Assembly (NCBI RefSeq): GCF_008369105.1
Contig: NZ_VINQ01000008.1
Coordinates: 114,874-178,873, forward strand
DNA from: Aquicoccus porphyridii
GTDB lineage: Bacteria; Pseudomonadota; Alphaproteobacteria; Rhodobacterales; Rhodobacteraceae
Direction: 5' to 3'
Length of the DNA stretch: 64,000 nt
A program made the translations under genes and the position numbers. Numbering within the stretch: the stretch's first letter is position 1; each line of letters opens with the position of its first letter. The notes under the pieces are model-generated. The model made no database searches, had not been told where the DNA came from, and was given only the letters and a program-made list of their open reading frames with translations. Shown here one piece after another: positions 29,180 through 39,721 of the stretch.

Positions 29180-31207
29180 ATGAGCGACCTGCGAAAGATC
29201 ATCATCGACGGCAAGGAGATCGAGGTCGATCCCGCATTGACCCTGATCCAGGCCTGTGAGCAGGCGGGGGTCGAGATCCCGCGGTTCTGCTATCACGAGC
29301 GGTTGTCGATCGCGGGCAATTGCCGGATGTGCCTTGTCGAGGTGCAGCCCGGACCGCCCAAGCCGGCCGCGTCCTGCGCGATGCAGGTCAAGGACATGCG
29401 CCCGTTTCCCGACGGCGAGCCGCCGCAGGTCAAGACCAACTCGCCCATGGTCAAGAAGGCCCGCGAGGGGGTGATGGAATTCCTGCTGATCAACCATCCG
29501 CTCGACTGCCCGATCTGCGACCAGGGCGGCGAGTGCGATCTGCAGGATCAGGCGATGGCCTATGGCGTCGATTTCAGCCGCTACCGCGAACCCAAGCGGG
29601 CGGTTGATGACCTCGATCTCGGGCCGCTGGTCGAGACCCACATGACGCGCTGCATCTCGTGCACGCGCTGCGTGCGCTTTACCAGCGAGGTGGCGGGCGT
29701 CATGCAGATGGGCCAGACCGGGCGCGGCGAGGATGCCGAGATCACCACCTATCTGAACGAGACGCTCGATTCGAACCTGCAGGGCAATATCATCGACCTT
29801 TGCCCGGTGGGCGCGCTGGTGTCGCGCCCATACGCGTTCACCGCGCGGCCGTGGGAGTTGACCAAGACCGAAAGCATCGACGTGATGGATGCGCTGGGCT
29901 CGTCGATCCGGGTGGACACCCGGGGGCGCGAGGTGATGCGGGTGCTGCCGCGCAACCATGACGGCGTGAACGAGGAATGGATTTCCGACAAGACGCGGTT
30001 CATCTGGGACGGCTTGCGGCGTCAGCGGCTGGACCGGCCCTATGTGCGCGAGAATGGCAAGTTGCGCCCCGCGACATGGCCCGAGGCGCTGGGCCGCGCG
30101 GCCGAGGCGATGAACGGGGCCAGCAAGGTTGCCGGTCTGGTTGGCGACCTGGTGCCGGTCGAGGCGGCCTATTCGCTCAAATCGCTGGTCGAGGGGATCG
30201 GCGGAACGGTGGAATGCCGTGTCGATGGGGCGCGCCTGCCTGCGGGCAATCGCGGCGCCTATGTCGGCACGGCGGCGATCGAGGATATCGACGCGGCGCG
30301 ATATATCCTGCTGATCGGGACCAACCCGCGCGATGAGGCGCCGGTGCTCAATGCGCGCATCCGCAAGGCATGGCTGCAAGGCGCCAATGTCGGGCTGGTC
30401 GGTGAGCCGGTTGACCTGACCTATGAATATGCCCATGTGGGCACCGACCGCGCGGCGCTGCAATCGCTGGTCGATCAGGGCTATGGCGCGGTCAAGGATG
30501 TGCCGAGCCTCGTGATCGTGGGGCAGGGTGCGCTGCGCGAAGCCGATGGCGAGGCGGTTCTGGCCGCCGCGCAGGCGGTTGCGGAGAAATCGCAATCGGG
30601 GCTTCTGGTGCTGCATACGGCCGCCGCCCGCGTCGGCGCGATGGATGTGGGCGCCGTGACCGAGGGCGGCATGGCCGCGGCGGTCGAGGGGGCCGACGTG
30701 ATCTTCAACCTCGGTGCGGACGAGATCGACATTGAGCCCGGCCCGTTCGTGATCTATCAGGGCAGCCATGGCGACCGGGGCGCGCATCGCGCCGATGTGA
30801 TCCTTCCGGGCGCCGCTTACACCGAGGAACAGGGGTTGTTCGTGAACACCGAAGGTCGCCCGCAATTGGCGTTGCGTGCCGGTTTCGCACCGGGCGAGGC
30901 CAAGGAGAACTGGGCCGTCCTGCGTGCCCTGTCGGGCGAGATGGACCGCACGCTTCCCTGGGACAGCATGGCGCAATTGCGCCGCGCGCTGGTCGACGAG
31001 GTGCCGCATCTGGGGCTGGTGGACGAGTTGGCCGAAAACGACTGGCAACCGCTGGCGCCGGGCAAGCTTGGCAAGGGGTCGGTGGCATTCCGCAACGCGA
31101 TCGGCGATTTCTACCTGACCAACCCGATTGCGCGCGCCAGCGAAGTGATGGCCGACCTGTCGGCCCGGGCGCGCGCCCGCGCCGGCGAGAAGATGGCGGC
31201 GGAGTGA
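29180..31207 (+). CDS. nuoG: NADH-quinone oxidoreductase subunit G
   Basis: NuoG (75-kDa-type) carries the electron-wire clusters N1b, N4 and N5. The 675-residue protein has the [2Fe-2S] ligands in [20 protein letters not shown] and ASCAMQ, the His/Cys cluster in [19 protein letters not shown], and the N4 ligands in [11 protein letters not shown] molybdopterin-oxidoreductase-like domain without cofactor ligands follows from about residue 215. It belongs to the short mitochondrial-like class. The stop overlaps the GTG of a lipoprotein gene. Confidence 0.97.
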   Translation: MSDLRKIIIDGKEIEVDPALTLIQACEQAGVEIPRFCYHERLSIAGNCRMCLVEVQPGPPKPAASCAMQVKDMRPFPDGEPPQVKTNSPMVKKAREGVMEFLLINHPLDCPICDQGGECDLQDQAMAYGVDFSRYREPKRAVDDLDLGPLVETHMTRCISCTRCVRFTSEVAGVMQMGQTGRGEDAEITTYLNETLDSNLQGNIIDLCPVGALVSRPYAFTARPWELTKTESIDVMDALGSSIRVDTRGREVMRVLPRNHDGVNEEWISDKTRFIWDGLRRQRLDRPYVRENGKLRPATWPEALGRAAEAMNGASKVAGLVGDLVPVEAAYSLKSLVEGIGGTVECRVDGARLPAGNRGAYVGTAAIEDIDAARYILLIGTNPRDEAPVLNARIRKAWLQGANVGLVGEPVDLTYEYAHVGTDRAALQSLVDQGYGAVKDVPSLVIVGQGALREADGEAVLAAAQAVAEKSQSGLLVLHTAAARVGAMDVGAVTEGGMAAAVEGADVIFNLGADEIDIEPGPFVIYQGSHGDRGAHRADVILPGAAYTEEQGLFVNTEGRPQLALRAGFAPGEAKENWAVLRALSGEMDRTLPWDSMAQLRRALVDEVPHLGLVDELAENDWQPLAPGKLGKGSVAFRNAIGDFYLTNPIARASEVMADLSARARARAGEKMAAE

Positions 31208-31623
31208 TCGGGGGGCTTCGCATAACGCCCCTCGCGCTTGCGGCGCTGGTGATGGGTTGCGACATGCAGGAGCGGCCGGGCGAGGTGACGCGCATGGCGC
31301 CCATGCCCGAGGGGCTGGAGTATCGCGGGATCGAGACGCGGCTGCTTGACGGGGAATTGGTGCAGTTCGTGGTGGGCATGGGCCCCAAGGCCGAGCCCGA
31401 GCATGTCGAGCGCTATGCGGAATGCGCGGCGGCGCAATACGCGCTTATTCGTGGATACGGTTTTGCGCGCCATGTGCGCACGAATATCGACAAGGAAGAC
31501 AATGGCGGCTGGCGGGGAGATGCGGTCTATACCATCTCGCCGTCGCTGCCCCGGGGATTGAAGACCATCGACGCCGAAGTCGTGGCCGGCAATTGCGCGG
31601 AGAACGGAATACCGATGGTGTGA
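31204..31623 (+). CDS. small putative lipoprotein between nuoG and nuoH
   Basis: This 139-residue protein has a short signal ending in LVMGC (Cys19), predicting lipidation. The mature portion has two central helices with [21 protein letters not shown] and a C-terminal strand region ([19 protein letters not shown]), with two cysteines, probably a periplasmic disulfide-bonded domain. The GTG start overlaps the nuoG stop by four bases and the gene ends seven bases before nuoH. No family is recognised. It is the third lipoprotein embedded in the complex I cluster. Confidence 0.72.
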   Translation: MIGGLRITPLALAALVMGCDMQERPGEVTRMAPMPEGLEYRGIETRLLDGELVQFVVGMGPKAEPEHVERYAECAAAQYALIRGYGFARHVRTNIDKEDNGGWRGDAVYTISPSLPRGLKTIDAEVVAGNCAENGIPMV

Positions 31624-31630
31624 GGACCTG

Positions 31631-32668
31631 ATGGCTGAATTCTTTACCACCCCTTTTGGGATCTTCGTGCTGATCGTGGCGCAATGCCTTGCGGTCGTGG
31701 GGTTCGTGATGATCTCGCTTCTGTTCCTCGTTTACGGGGATCGCAAGATCTGGGCCGCGGTGCAGATGCGCCGGGGGCCGAACGTGGTGGGGGCCTTCGG
31801 CATCCTGCAATCGGTGGCGGATGCGCTCAAATACGTGCTGAAGGAGGTGGTGATCCCGGCGGGGGCCGACAAGCCGGTGTTCCTGCTCGCGCCGCTGACG
31901 AGTTTCGTGCTGGCGATCCTGGCCTGGGCGGTCATTCCGTTCAACGAGGGGTGGGTTCTTTCGGATATCAACGTGGCGATCCTCTTTGTGTTCGCGGTGT
32001 CCTCGCTCGAGGTTTACGGCGTGATCATGGGGGGCTGGGCCAGCAACTCGAAATACCCGTTCCTCGGCAGCTTGCGTTCGGCGGCGCAGATGATCTCTTA
32101 CGAGGTCTCGCTTGGCCTCATCATCATCGGGATCATCATCTCGACGGGTTCGATGAGTTTCGGCAATATCGTGGCGGCGCAGGACACGGGTTACGGGTTC
32201 TTTGGCTGGTACTGGCTGCCGCATTTCCCGATGGTGTTCCTGTTCTTCATCAGCGCGCTGGCCGAGACCAACCGCCCGCCCTTTGATCTGCCCGAGGCGG
32301 AATCGGAGCTGGTGGCGGGCTACCAGGTGGAATATTCGGCGACGCCGTTCCTGTTGTTCATGGCCGGCGAATATATCGCGATTTTCCTGATGTGTGCGCT
32401 CACCAGCCTGCTCTTCTTCGGCGGGTGGCTGTCGCCCATTCCGGGGCTGCCGGATGGCGTGCTGTGGATGGTGGGCAAGATGGCGTTCTTTTTCTTCATC
32501 TTCGCGATGGTGAAGGCGATCACGCCGCGTTACCGCTATGACCAGTTGATGCGGATCGGTTGGAAAGTGTTCCTGCCGCTGTCGCTCGGCTGGGTGGTGT
32601 TCGTGGCCTTCGCGGCAAAATTCGAATGGTTCTGGGGCGTTTACGCGCGCTGGACGATGGGGGGCTGA
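31631..32668 (+). CDS. nuoH: NADH-quinone oxidoreductase subunit H
   Basis: NuoH (ND1-type) is the membrane subunit that forms the quinone entry and couples it to proton pumping. The 345-residue protein has eight or nine membrane helices, the MRRGPNVVG motif after the first, and the conserved cytosolic loop [20 protein letters not shown]. The charged [17 protein letters not shown] segment near the C-terminus is typical. Confidence 0.98.
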   Translation: MAEFFTTPFGIFVLIVAQCLAVVGFVMISLLFLVYGDRKIWAAVQMRRGPNVVGAFGILQSVADALKYVLKEVVIPAGADKPVFLLAPLTSFVLAILAWAVIPFNEGWVLSDINVAILFVFAVSSLEVYGVIMGGWASNSKYPFLGSLRSAAQMISYEVSLGLIIIGIIISTGSMSFGNIVAAQDTGYGFFGWYWLPHFPMVFLFFISALAETNRPPFDLPEAESELVAGYQVEYSATPFLLFMAGEYIAIFLMCALTSLLFFGGWLSPIPGLPDGVLWMVGKMAFFFFIFAMVKAITPRYRYDQLMRIGWKVFLPLSLGWVVFVAFAAKFEWFWGVYARWTMGG

Positions 32669-32671
32669 CTG

Positions 32672-33166
32672 ATGGCGAATGTCGATTACAGGCGCGCGGC
32701 GGGGTATTTCCTGCTCACCGATTTTGCCAAGGGCATGTGGCTGGGGCTGAAGTATTTCTTCGCGCCCAAGGCGACGCTCAACTATCCGCACGAGAAGGGG
32801 CCGCTTAGCCCGCGCTTTCGCGGCGAACATGCGCTGCGGCGTTATCCCAATGGCGAGGAGCGCTGTATCGCCTGCAAGCTGTGCGAGGCGATCTGCCCGG
32901 CGCAGGCGATCACGATTGATGCCGAACCGCGTGACGATGGCAGCCGCCGGACCACGCGTTATGACATCGACATGACGAAATGCATCTATTGCGGCTTTTG
33001 CGAGGAAGCCTGCCCGGTGGATGCGATCGTCGAGGGGCCGAATTTCGAGTTCGCCACCGAGACCCGCGAGGAGCTTTTCTACAACAAGGAGAAGCTTCTG
33101 GCGAACGGGGACCGCTGGGAAGCCGAGATCGCCCGCAGCCTTGAGATGGATGCACCCTACCGATGA
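32672..33166 (+). CDS. nuoI: NADH-quinone oxidoreductase subunit I
   Basis: NuoI (TYKY-type) carries the two [4Fe-4S] clusters N6a and N6b next to N2. The 164-residue protein has both ferredoxin motifs, [12 protein letters not shown] and [12 protein letters not shown], separated by about 30 residues, after an amphipathic N-terminus ([13 protein letters not shown]) that lies on the membrane. The stop overlaps the next gene (ATGA). Confidence 0.98.
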   Translation: MANVDYRRAAGYFLLTDFAKGMWLGLKYFFAPKATLNYPHEKGPLSPRFRGEHALRRYPNGEERCIACKLCEAICPAQAITIDAEPRDDGSRRTTRYDIDMTKCIYCGFCEEACPVDAIVEGPNFEFATETREELFYNKEKLLANGDRWEAEIARSLEMDAPYR

Positions 33167-33570
33167 GCGACGCGAAAAGCCCTTTCGAATTGATGATGGC
33201 GCAGGCGCAGGAGATGGCACAAGCCTTCAACCCGGCGCTGGAATCCTTTTCGCCCAAGGGGTTCGAGAAGCTGTGGCCGACCATGCCGAAAGAGGTGATG
33301 GAGATGTGGTTCGGCAAGGGCATGTCGCAGGAGGGGCTTGACGCCAAGACGCGGCTGTTGTTGACGCTGGCGGGGATGACCATGCAGGGCGCGCAGGCCG
33401 AGACGCCGTTTCGCATGACGGTGCGCCACCTGATCGAGGCGGGCGCCACCCGCGAGGAAATTGCCGAGACCATCGCGCAGATGTCGATGTTCGCCGGCAT
33501 ACCCGCCATGACACGGGCCATGGAACTGGCCCGCGATGTCCTGGCCGAGAACGAGGAAGATGACACATGA
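33163..33570 (+). CDS. carboxymuconolactone decarboxylase/AhpD-like fold protein in the nuo cluster
   Basis: The 135-residue protein contains the CMD helical core ([53 protein letters not shown]) preceded by an unusual N-terminal helix region ([20 protein letters not shown]). The CxxC of AhpD peroxidases is absent, so a thiol-peroxidase role is unlikely. ATGA overlaps at both ends (with nuoI and nuoJ) show tight coupling in the complex I operon. Whether it is catalytic or structural is unknown. Confidence 0.78.
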   Translation: MSDAKSPFELMMAQAQEMAQAFNPALESFSPKGFEKLWPTMPKEVMEMWFGKGMSQEGLDAKTRLLLTLAGMTMQGAQAETPFRMTVRHLIEAGATREEIAETIAQMSMFAGIPAMTRAMELARDVLAENEEDDT

Positions 33571-34175
33571 CCGTCGCGAGCCTTGCATTTTACCTTTTCG
33601 CCCTGTCCGCCATCGTCGGCGGTTTTTTCACGGTGGTCAGCCGCAACCCGGTGCATTCGGTGCTGTTCCTGATCCTGGCCTTCCTGTCGAGCGCGGGGTT
33701 GTTCGTGCTCCTGGGCGCCGAATTCGTGGCGATGCTGCTCATCATCGTCTATGTCGGCGCGGTGGCGGTCCTGTTCCTCTTCGTGGTGATGATGCTGGAC
33801 GTGGATTTCGCCGAGTTGAAGGCGGGGATGGCGCAATACCTGCCCATCGCGCTGGCGATTGGCGTGGTTCTTCTGATGCAACTGGGGCTGGCCTTTGGTG
33901 ATTGGCACATCGCCGAGGGGGCCGAGGCCGCGCGCGCTGCGCCCACGCCCGAGGGGGTCGAGAACACGGCGGCGCTCGGTCTCTTGCTTTATGATCAATA
34001 TTTCCTGCTGTTCCAGTTGGCCGGGCTTATCCTGCTGGTGGCGATGATCGGGGCGATTGTCCTGACGCTGCGCCACCGCGAGGGTGTCAAGCGGCAGGAT
34101 GTGCTGCAACAGATGTGGCGCGATCCGGCCACGGCGATCGAGTTGAAGGATGTGAAGCCGGGGCAGGGGCTTTAG
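33567..34175 (+). CDS. nuoJ: NADH-quinone oxidoreductase subunit J
   Basis: NuoJ (ND6-type) is a membrane subunit with five predicted helices. The 202-residue protein has [20 protein letters not shown] and the conserved helix-3 segment [22 protein letters not shown] with its pi-bulge region, then a variable loop and a last helix ([20 protein letters not shown]). Start overlaps the CMD-like gene by four bases. Confidence 0.97.
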   Translation: MTVASLAFYLFALSAIVGGFFTVVSRNPVHSVLFLILAFLSSAGLFVLLGAEFVAMLLIIVYVGAVAVLFLFVVMMLDVDFAELKAGMAQYLPIALAIGVVLLMQLGLAFGDWHIAEGAEAARAAPTPEGVENTAALGLLLYDQYFLLFQLAGLILLVAMIGAIVLTLRHREGVKRQDVLQQMWRDPATAIELKDVKPGQGL

Positions 34176-34177
34176 GG

Positions 34178-34258
34178 ATGAACGCGGGGACCTGGACAGC
34201 GGTGGCCATCGGGGTTCTCACCGCTGTTCTGGTCGCAAACGGTTATTTCGGCGGATAG
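34178..34258 (+). CDS. putative 26-residue membrane peptide between nuoJ and nuoK
   Basis: A short frame ATG...TAG starts two bases after the nuoJ stop. It encodes [20 protein letters not shown] followed by NGYFGG: a single hydrophobic helix (about residues 5-21) with a Gly/aromatic tail. GGGGCAGGGG lies upstream at suitable spacing, and the 17-base gap before nuoK fits the tight packing of the operon. Length and composition resemble single-helix supernumerary peptides, but no homologue can be named and chance ORFs of this size are common. Conservation would decide. Confidence 0.45.
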   Translation: MNAGTWTAVAIGVLTAVLVANGYFGG

Positions 34259-34275
34259 ACCGAAGAGGGACAGAC

Positions 34276-34581
34276 ATGATCGGACTTGAACATTATCTCA
34301 CGGTGGCGACGACGCTTTTCGTCATCGGCATATTCGGGCTTTTCCTCAATCGGAAGAACGTGATCATCCTGCTGATGTCGATCGAGTTGATCCTGCTTTC
34401 GGTGAACATCAACCTTGTCGCCTTTTCGAGTTTCCTCGGTGACATGGTGGGGCAGGTCTTTGCCTTGTTCGTGCTGACCGTGGCGGCGGCCGAGGCGGCG
34501 ATCGGGCTGGCCATTCTTGTCGTCTTCTTCCGCAACCGGGGCACGATCGACGTCGAAGACGTCAACGTGATGAAAGGGTAA
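34276..34581 (+). CDS. nuoK: NADH-quinone oxidoreductase subunit K
   Basis: NuoK (ND4L-type) is a three-helix antiporter-associated subunit. The 101-residue protein has the two conserved membrane glutamates, in [17 protein letters not shown] (helix 2) and in [14 protein letters not shown] (helix 3), used in proton transfer. AGAGGGACAG precedes the ATG. Confidence 0.98.
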   Translation: MIGLEHYLTVATTLFVIGIFGLFLNRKNVIILLMSIELILLSVNINLVAFSSFLGDMVGQVFALFVLTVAAAEAAIGLAILVVFFRNRGTIDVEDVNVMKG

Positions 34582-34587
34582 GGGGTC

Positions 34588-36618
34588 ATGGAACAGATCA
34601 TTCTCTTTGCCCCGCTCGTGGCCGCGATCATCGCGGGGTTTGGCTGGCGGATCATCGGCGATCAGGCCGCGCAGTGGTTGACCACGGGCATCCTGTTCCT
34701 GATCTGCCTTTTGTCGTGGATCGTGTTCTTTGGCCATGACGGGACCACGCAGCATATCGAGGTGATGCGCTGGATTCAGTCGGGCACGCTCGACACGTCA
34801 TGGGGCATCCGCATGGACCGGCTGACCGCGATCATGCTGATCGTGGTGACGACCGTTTCGGCGCTCGTGCATCTTTATTCCATGGGCTACATGGCGCATG
34901 ACGAGAATTTCAGCGAAAAGGAAAGCTATCGCCCGCGGTTCTTTGCCTACCTGTCGTTCTTTACCTTCGCGATGCTGATGCTGGTGACGGCCGACAACCT
35001 TGTCCAGATGTTCTTTGGCTGGGAAGGCGTGGGCGTCGCCTCGTATCTGCTGATCGGGTTCTATTACAAGAAACCGAGCGCGAATGCCGCGGCGATCAAG
35101 GCGTTCGTGGTCAACCGCGTGGGGGATTTCGGGTTCGCGCTGGGTATCTTTGGCCTGTTCTTCCTCGTCGATTCGATCATGCTCGACGATATTTTCGCGG
35201 CCGGACCGATGCTGGCCGAAACGCAGCTTACCTTCCTTTGGACCGAGTGGAACGCGGCGAACCTGCTGGCTTTCCTTTTGTTCGTGGGGGCGATGGGCAA
35301 ATCGGCGCAGCTTTTCCTGCACACATGGCTGCCCGACGCGATGGAAGGCCCGACGCCGGTTTCGGCGCTCATTCACGCCGCCACCATGGTGACGGCGGGG
35401 GTGTTCCTCGTGTGCCGGATGTCGCCGTTGATGGAATTCGCGCCCGAAGCCAAGATGATCGTGGTCTATATCGGGGCGATGACGGCGTTTTTCGCGGCGA
35501 CCGTGGGCCTTGTGCAGAACGACATCAAGCGGGTCATCGCCTATTCGACCTGTAGCCAGCTGGGGTACATGTTCGTGGCGGCGGGTGTCGGCGTCTATTC
35601 GGTGGCGATGTTCCACCTTTTCACCCATGCCTTCTTCAAGGCGATGCTGTTTCTCGGTGCGGGCTCGGTCATCCACGCGATGCATCACGAGCAGGACATG
35701 CGCAACTATGGCGGGCTGCGCAAGAAGATCCCCTATACGTTCTGGGCAATGATGGTGGGCACGTTGGCGATCACCGGGGTGGGTATTCCGCTCACCCATA
35801 TCGGGTTTGCCGGGTTCCTGTCGAAAGACGCTGTGATCGAGAGCGCATGGGCGGGGACCGATGCGGGCTTTGCCTTCTGGGCGCTGGTGATCGCGGCGCT
35901 GTTCACCAGTTTCTATAGCTGGCGGCTGATGTTCATGACCTTCTATGGCAAGCCGCGCGGCGACAAGCACACCCATGAGCATGCCCATGAAAGCCCGGTG
36001 GTGATGCTGATCCCGCTGGGGGTTCTGGGGCTGGGCGCGATTTTCGCGGGGATGATCTGGTTCGGGTCGTTCTTTGGCGATCATGACGAGGTCAACCGGT
36101 TCTACGGCATTCCCGAACAGCACGCCGAGGCGAGCGAGGATGCCGCAACAATGGCCGGAGTGGCGCCGCAGGGGGCGATCTTCATGGCGCCGGACAACCA
36201 CGTGATGGACGACGCGCATCACGCGCCCAAATGGGTCAAGGTGAGCCCGTTCATCGCGATGCTGATCGGGCTGGTGGTGGCGCTCTGGTTCTATGTTCTC
36301 GATCCCAAGATGCCCAGGCGCGTGGCCGAGGCGAACCGGCCGCTTTACCTCTTCCTGCTCAACAAGTGGTATTTCGACGAGATCTATGACTTCGTGCTGG
36401 TCCGTCCCACCAAGGCGGTGGGCCGGTTCCTGTGGAAACGCGGCGATGGCGGGGCGATCGACGGGACGATCAACGGGGTGGCCATGGGCGCGATCCCGTG
36501 GGTTACGCGGCTCGCCGGGCGGGCGCAATCGGGATACATCTTTACCTATGCCTTCGCCATGGTGATCGGGATCGTGATCCTCGTCACCTGGATGGCTCTT
36601 GGCGGGGGAGCGCAGTAA
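34588..36618 (+). CDS. nuoL: NADH-quinone oxidoreductase subunit L
   Basis: NuoL (ND5-type) is the distal antiporter-like proton pump with the long lateral helix. The 676-residue protein shows [16 protein letters not shown] with the key glutamate, [13 protein letters not shown] (helix-7 lysine region), [20 protein letters not shown], and [17 protein letters not shown] His-rich cytosolic loop ([12 protein letters not shown]) appears near residue 455. The C-terminal helix region is complete. The stop overlaps the nuoM start by one base. Confidence 0.98.
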   Translation: MEQIILFAPLVAAIIAGFGWRIIGDQAAQWLTTGILFLICLLSWIVFFGHDGTTQHIEVMRWIQSGTLDTSWGIRMDRLTAIMLIVVTTVSALVHLYSMGYMAHDENFSEKESYRPRFFAYLSFFTFAMLMLVTADNLVQMFFGWEGVGVASYLLIGFYYKKPSANAAAIKAFVVNRVGDFGFALGIFGLFFLVDSIMLDDIFAAGPMLAETQLTFLWTEWNAANLLAFLLFVGAMGKSAQLFLHTWLPDAMEGPTPVSALIHAATMVTAGVFLVCRMSPLMEFAPEAKMIVVYIGAMTAFFAATVGLVQNDIKRVIAYSTCSQLGYMFVAAGVGVYSVAMFHLFTHAFFKAMLFLGAGSVIHAMHHEQDMRNYGGLRKKIPYTFWAMMVGTLAITGVGIPLTHIGFAGFLSKDAVIESAWAGTDAGFAFWALVIAALFTSFYSWRLMFMTFYGKPRGDKHTHEHAHESPVVMLIPLGVLGLGAIFAGMIWFGSFFGDHDEVNRFYGIPEQHAEASEDAATMAGVAPQGAIFMAPDNHVMDDAHHAPKWVKVSPFIAMLIGLVVALWFYVLDPKMPRRVAEANRPLYLFLLNKWYFDEIYDFVLVRPTKAVGRFLWKRGDGGAIDGTINGVAMGAIPWVTRLAGRAQSGYIFTYAFAMVIGIVILVTWMALGGGAQ

Positions 36619-38162
36619 TGGACAACCTTCTTTCCATCGTCACCTTCATCCCGGCGCTGGCGGCGCTTATCCTGCTGGTCTTCCTGCGGGGCGAGGACGA
36701 GGCGGCACAGCGCAACGCCAAGTGGGTGGCGCTTCTGGCCACCGGCCTGACCTTCCTCGTGTCGCTGTTCATCCTGGCCGGGTTCGACCCCTCGAACACG
36801 GGCTTCCAGATGGTCGAGGAGCGCGCATGGCTCCTCGGTCTGCAATACAAGATGGGGGTCGACGGGATCAGCGTTCTTTTCGTGATGCTGACCACCTTCA
36901 TCATGCCGCTGACCATCGCGGCAAGCTGGAACGTGACCGACCGCGTCAAGGAATACATGATCGCCTTCCTGCTCTTGGAAACGCTGATGCTGGGCGTGTT
37001 CATGGCGCTCGACCTCGTGCTCTTCTATCTCTTCTTCGAGGCCGGGCTTATCCCGATGTTCCTGATCATCGGGATCTGGGGCGGTAAGGAGCGGATCTAT
37101 GCCAGCTTCAAGTTCTTCCTCTACACCTTCCTCGGTTCGGTGCTGATGCTGGTGGCGATGGTGGGGATGTATGCCGAGGCCGGGACCACCGACATCGCCC
37201 AGCTCTTGCGGCATGATTTCGGGTCCGAGACGATCTCGCTTTTCGGGTTCCAGATCGTGGGCGGGATGCAGACGCTGATGTTCATCGCTTTTTTCGCCAG
37301 TTTCGCGGTGAAGATGCCGATGTGGCCGGTGCACACATGGCTGCCCGATGCGCACGTGCAGGCGCCGACCGCCGGGTCGGTCGTTCTGGCCGCGATCCTG
37401 CTGAAGATGGGGGGCTATGGCTTCCTGCGCTTCTCGCTGCCGATGTTCCCGGTGGGGGCGGACCTTCTCACCCCGCTGGTGTTCTGGATGTCGGCGATCG
37501 CCATCGTTTACACGAGCCTCGTGGCGCTGGTGCAGGAGGACATGAAGAAACTCATCGCCTATTCGTCGGTGGCGCACATGGGCTATGTTACGATGGGGAT
37601 TTTCGCGGCCAACCAGCAGGGGATCGACGGCGCGATCTTCCAGATGATCAGCCACGGTTTCATCTCCGGCGCGCTCTTCCTCTGCGTGGGGGTGATCTAT
37701 GACCGGATGCACACCCGCGAGATCGACGCCTATGGCGGCCTCGTGAACCGGATGCCGGCCTATGCGCTCATCTTCATGTTCTTCACCATGGCCAATGTCG
37801 GGCTGCCCGGCACGTCCGGGTTCGTGGGCGAGTTCCTGACGCTGGTGGGGATCTTCAAGGTCAACACATGGGTGGCGCTTTTCGCCACGTCGGGGGTGAT
37901 CCTGTCGGCGGCTTACGCGCTCTGGCTCTATCGCCGGGTGGTCATGGGCGATCTCATCAAGGAGAGCCTCAAGACGATCAAGGACATGACCACGCGCGAA
38001 AAGGCGATCTTTGCGCCGCTGGTGGCGATGACCCTTTTGCTGGGTGTCTATCCGGCGCTTGTGACCGATATCATCGGGCCGTCGGTCGGGGCGCTGATTG
38101 GAAATTACGAAACCGCGCTGGCGAATGCGGCATCCGCAAGCCAGTTCGCGGCGTCGCAGTGA
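36618..38162 (+). CDS. nuoM: NADH-quinone oxidoreductase subunit M
   Basis: NuoM (ND4-type) is the central antiporter-like pump. The 514-residue protein contains [20 protein letters not shown] with the conserved glutamate, [38 protein letters not shown] and [17 protein letters not shown]. The start at 36618 (TAATG overlap with nuoL) gives the normal N-terminus [17 protein letters not shown]; the frame is open further upstream only within nuoL. Confidence 0.98.
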   Translation: MDNLLSIVTFIPALAALILLVFLRGEDEAAQRNAKWVALLATGLTFLVSLFILAGFDPSNTGFQMVEERAWLLGLQYKMGVDGISVLFVMLTTFIMPLTIAASWNVTDRVKEYMIAFLLLETLMLGVFMALDLVLFYLFFEAGLIPMFLIIGIWGGKERIYASFKFFLYTFLGSVLMLVAMVGMYAEAGTTDIAQLLRHDFGSETISLFGFQIVGGMQTLMFIAFFASFAVKMPMWPVHTWLPDAHVQAPTAGSVVLAAILLKMGGYGFLRFSLPMFPVGADLLTPLVFWMSAIAIVYTSLVALVQEDMKKLIAYSSVAHMGYVTMGIFAANQQGIDGAIFQMISHGFISGALFLCVGVIYDRMHTREIDAYGGLVNRMPAYALIFMFFTMANVGLPGTSGFVGEFLTLVGIFKVNTWVALFATSGVILSAAYALWLYRRVVMGDLIKESLKTIKDMTTREKAIFAPLVAMTLLLGVYPALVTDIIGPSVGALIGNYETALANAASASQFAASQ

Positions 38163-38175
38163 CGGAGTGACAGAG

Positions 38176-39615
38176 ATGATCCAGGCTGATCTGAATGTAA
38201 TCCTGCCCGAGATTGTGCTGGCGCTCTATGCCATGGCGGCCCTGCTGATCGCGGTCTATGCCGGCAAGGACCGGTTCACCGGGCCGCTGATCTGGCTGAC
38301 TGCGGGGTTGATGGCGGTGCTGGCGGCGTGGATCGGAATCAACGGCGAGGGCACGCGCGCGGCCTTTGGCGGCATGTTCCACGATGACGGGTTCTCGCGC
38401 TTTGCCAAGGTCACGATCCTCATGTCCGGCGCGGCGGTGCTGGTCATGGGGCAGGATTTCATGGCCAAGCGCGACATGATGCGGTTCGAGTACCCGCTTT
38501 TGCTGGTGCTGTCGGTCATCGGCATGATGGTGATGGTGTCGGCCGGGGATCTCATGGCGCTTTACATGGGGCTCGAGCTGCAATCGCTGTCGCTTTACGT
38601 GGTGGCGGCGATGCGGCGCGACTCGGCGCGTTCGACCGAGGCGGGGCTCAAGTATTTCGTGCTGGGCGCGCTCAGTTCCGGGTTGCTGCTTTACGGGGCC
38701 TCGCTCACCTATGGCTTTGCGGGCACGACGCTGTTTTCCGGCATCATCGACGCGGCGGGCGAGGGGCAGGCGCCGCTTGGCCTTCTGTTCGGGCTGGTCT
38801 TCGTGATGGCGGGGCTGGCCTTCAAGGTCAGCGCGGTGCCGTTTCACATGTGGACGCCGGATGTTTACGAGGGCGCGCCCACCCCGGTCACGGCGTTTTT
38901 CGCGACCGCCCCCAAGGTGGCGGCGATGGCGCTTCTGGCGCGGGTGCTGCATGACGCCTTTGGCGGGGTGAGCACCGATTGGGGCCAGGTTCTGGCGGTT
39001 CTGTCGCTTCTGTCGATGTTCCTTGGCGGGGTGGCGGCGATCGGCCAGACCAATATCAAGCGGCTGATGGCCTATAGCTCGATCGCGCATATGGGGTATG
39101 CGCTGATGGGGCTGGCGGCGGGCACGGTGCTGGGCGTGCAGGCGATGCTGGTTTACATGGCGATCTATGTGACGATGAACGTGGGCACCTTCGCCTTTAT
39201 CCTGTCGATGGAGCGTGACGGGCAGCCGGTGACGGATATTTCGGCGTTGAACCAGTATGCCAAGGCCGAGCCGGGCCGGGCGCTGGCGATGCTGGTGCTC
39301 TTGTTCAGCCTTGCCGGCGTGCCGCCGCTGGTGGGCTTTTTCGGCAAGTTCTACGTGCTGCGCGCGGCCTATGACGCGGGGCTTGTCTGGCTGGCCGTGG
39401 CCGGTGTGGTGGCGAGCGTGATCGGCGCCTTTTACTACCTGCGCATCGTCTATTACATGTATTTCGGCGAGGAGGGCGAGGCGCTGGACCGCAGCCGCGC
39501 GTCGGTCGCCGGGGTGCTTTTGATGGCGAGTGCCGCGATCATGGTCGTCGGGGTGGTGAACCTCTTTGGCATCGAGACGGCGGCGCAGGCGGCGGCGGCG
39601 GCGCTGGTCAACTGA
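38176..39615 (+). CDS. nuoN: NADH-quinone oxidoreductase subunit N
   Basis: NuoN (ND2-type) is the third antiporter-like pump. The 479-residue protein has [40 protein letters not shown] and [20 protein letters not shown]. The start at 38176 ([19 protein letters not shown]) lies 13 bases after the nuoM stop with GGAG upstream. It is the last nuo gene; a perfect GC hairpin follows the stop. Confidence 0.98.
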   Translation: MIQADLNVILPEIVLALYAMAALLIAVYAGKDRFTGPLIWLTAGLMAVLAAWIGINGEGTRAAFGGMFHDDGFSRFAKVTILMSGAAVLVMGQDFMAKRDMMRFEYPLLLVLSVIGMMVMVSAGDLMALYMGLELQSLSLYVVAAMRRDSARSTEAGLKYFVLGALSSGLLLYGASLTYGFAGTTLFSGIIDAAGEGQAPLGLLFGLVFVMAGLAFKVSAVPFHMWTPDVYEGAPTPVTAFFATAPKVAAMALLARVLHDAFGGVSTDWGQVLAVLSLLSMFLGGVAAIGQTNIKRLMAYSSIAHMGYALMGLAAGTVLGVQAMLVYMAIYVTMNVGTFAFILSMERDGQPVTDISALNQYAKAEPGRALAMLVLLFSLAGVPPLVGFFGKFYVLRAAYDAGLVWLAVAGVVASVIGAFYYLRIVYYMYFGEEGEALDRSRASVAGVLLMASAAIMVVGVVNLFGIETAAQAAAAALVN

Positions 39616-39638
39616 GACAGGTTGCAACATTTTGCGAG

Positions 39639-39713
39639 CGCCCGCCCGTGATGGCGGGCGTCTTGCGTGTTGAAGGGTCGAGTTTGAGTATTTTTACCAA
39701 GAAAGAGCGGCAG
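39639..39713 (+). terminator. terminator hairpin plus GAGTATTTTT repeat after nuoN
   Basis: A perfect 8-bp stem CGCCCGCC/GGCGGGCG (39639-39660, loop CGTGAT) is followed by TCTTGCGTGTT and, at 39686, GAGTATTTTTACCAAGAAAG. The latter repeat reaches into the leader of birA, nine bases before its ATG. It is the probable end of the nuo transcript. Confidence 0.7.
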
Positions 39714-39721
39714 GTGCGGTC

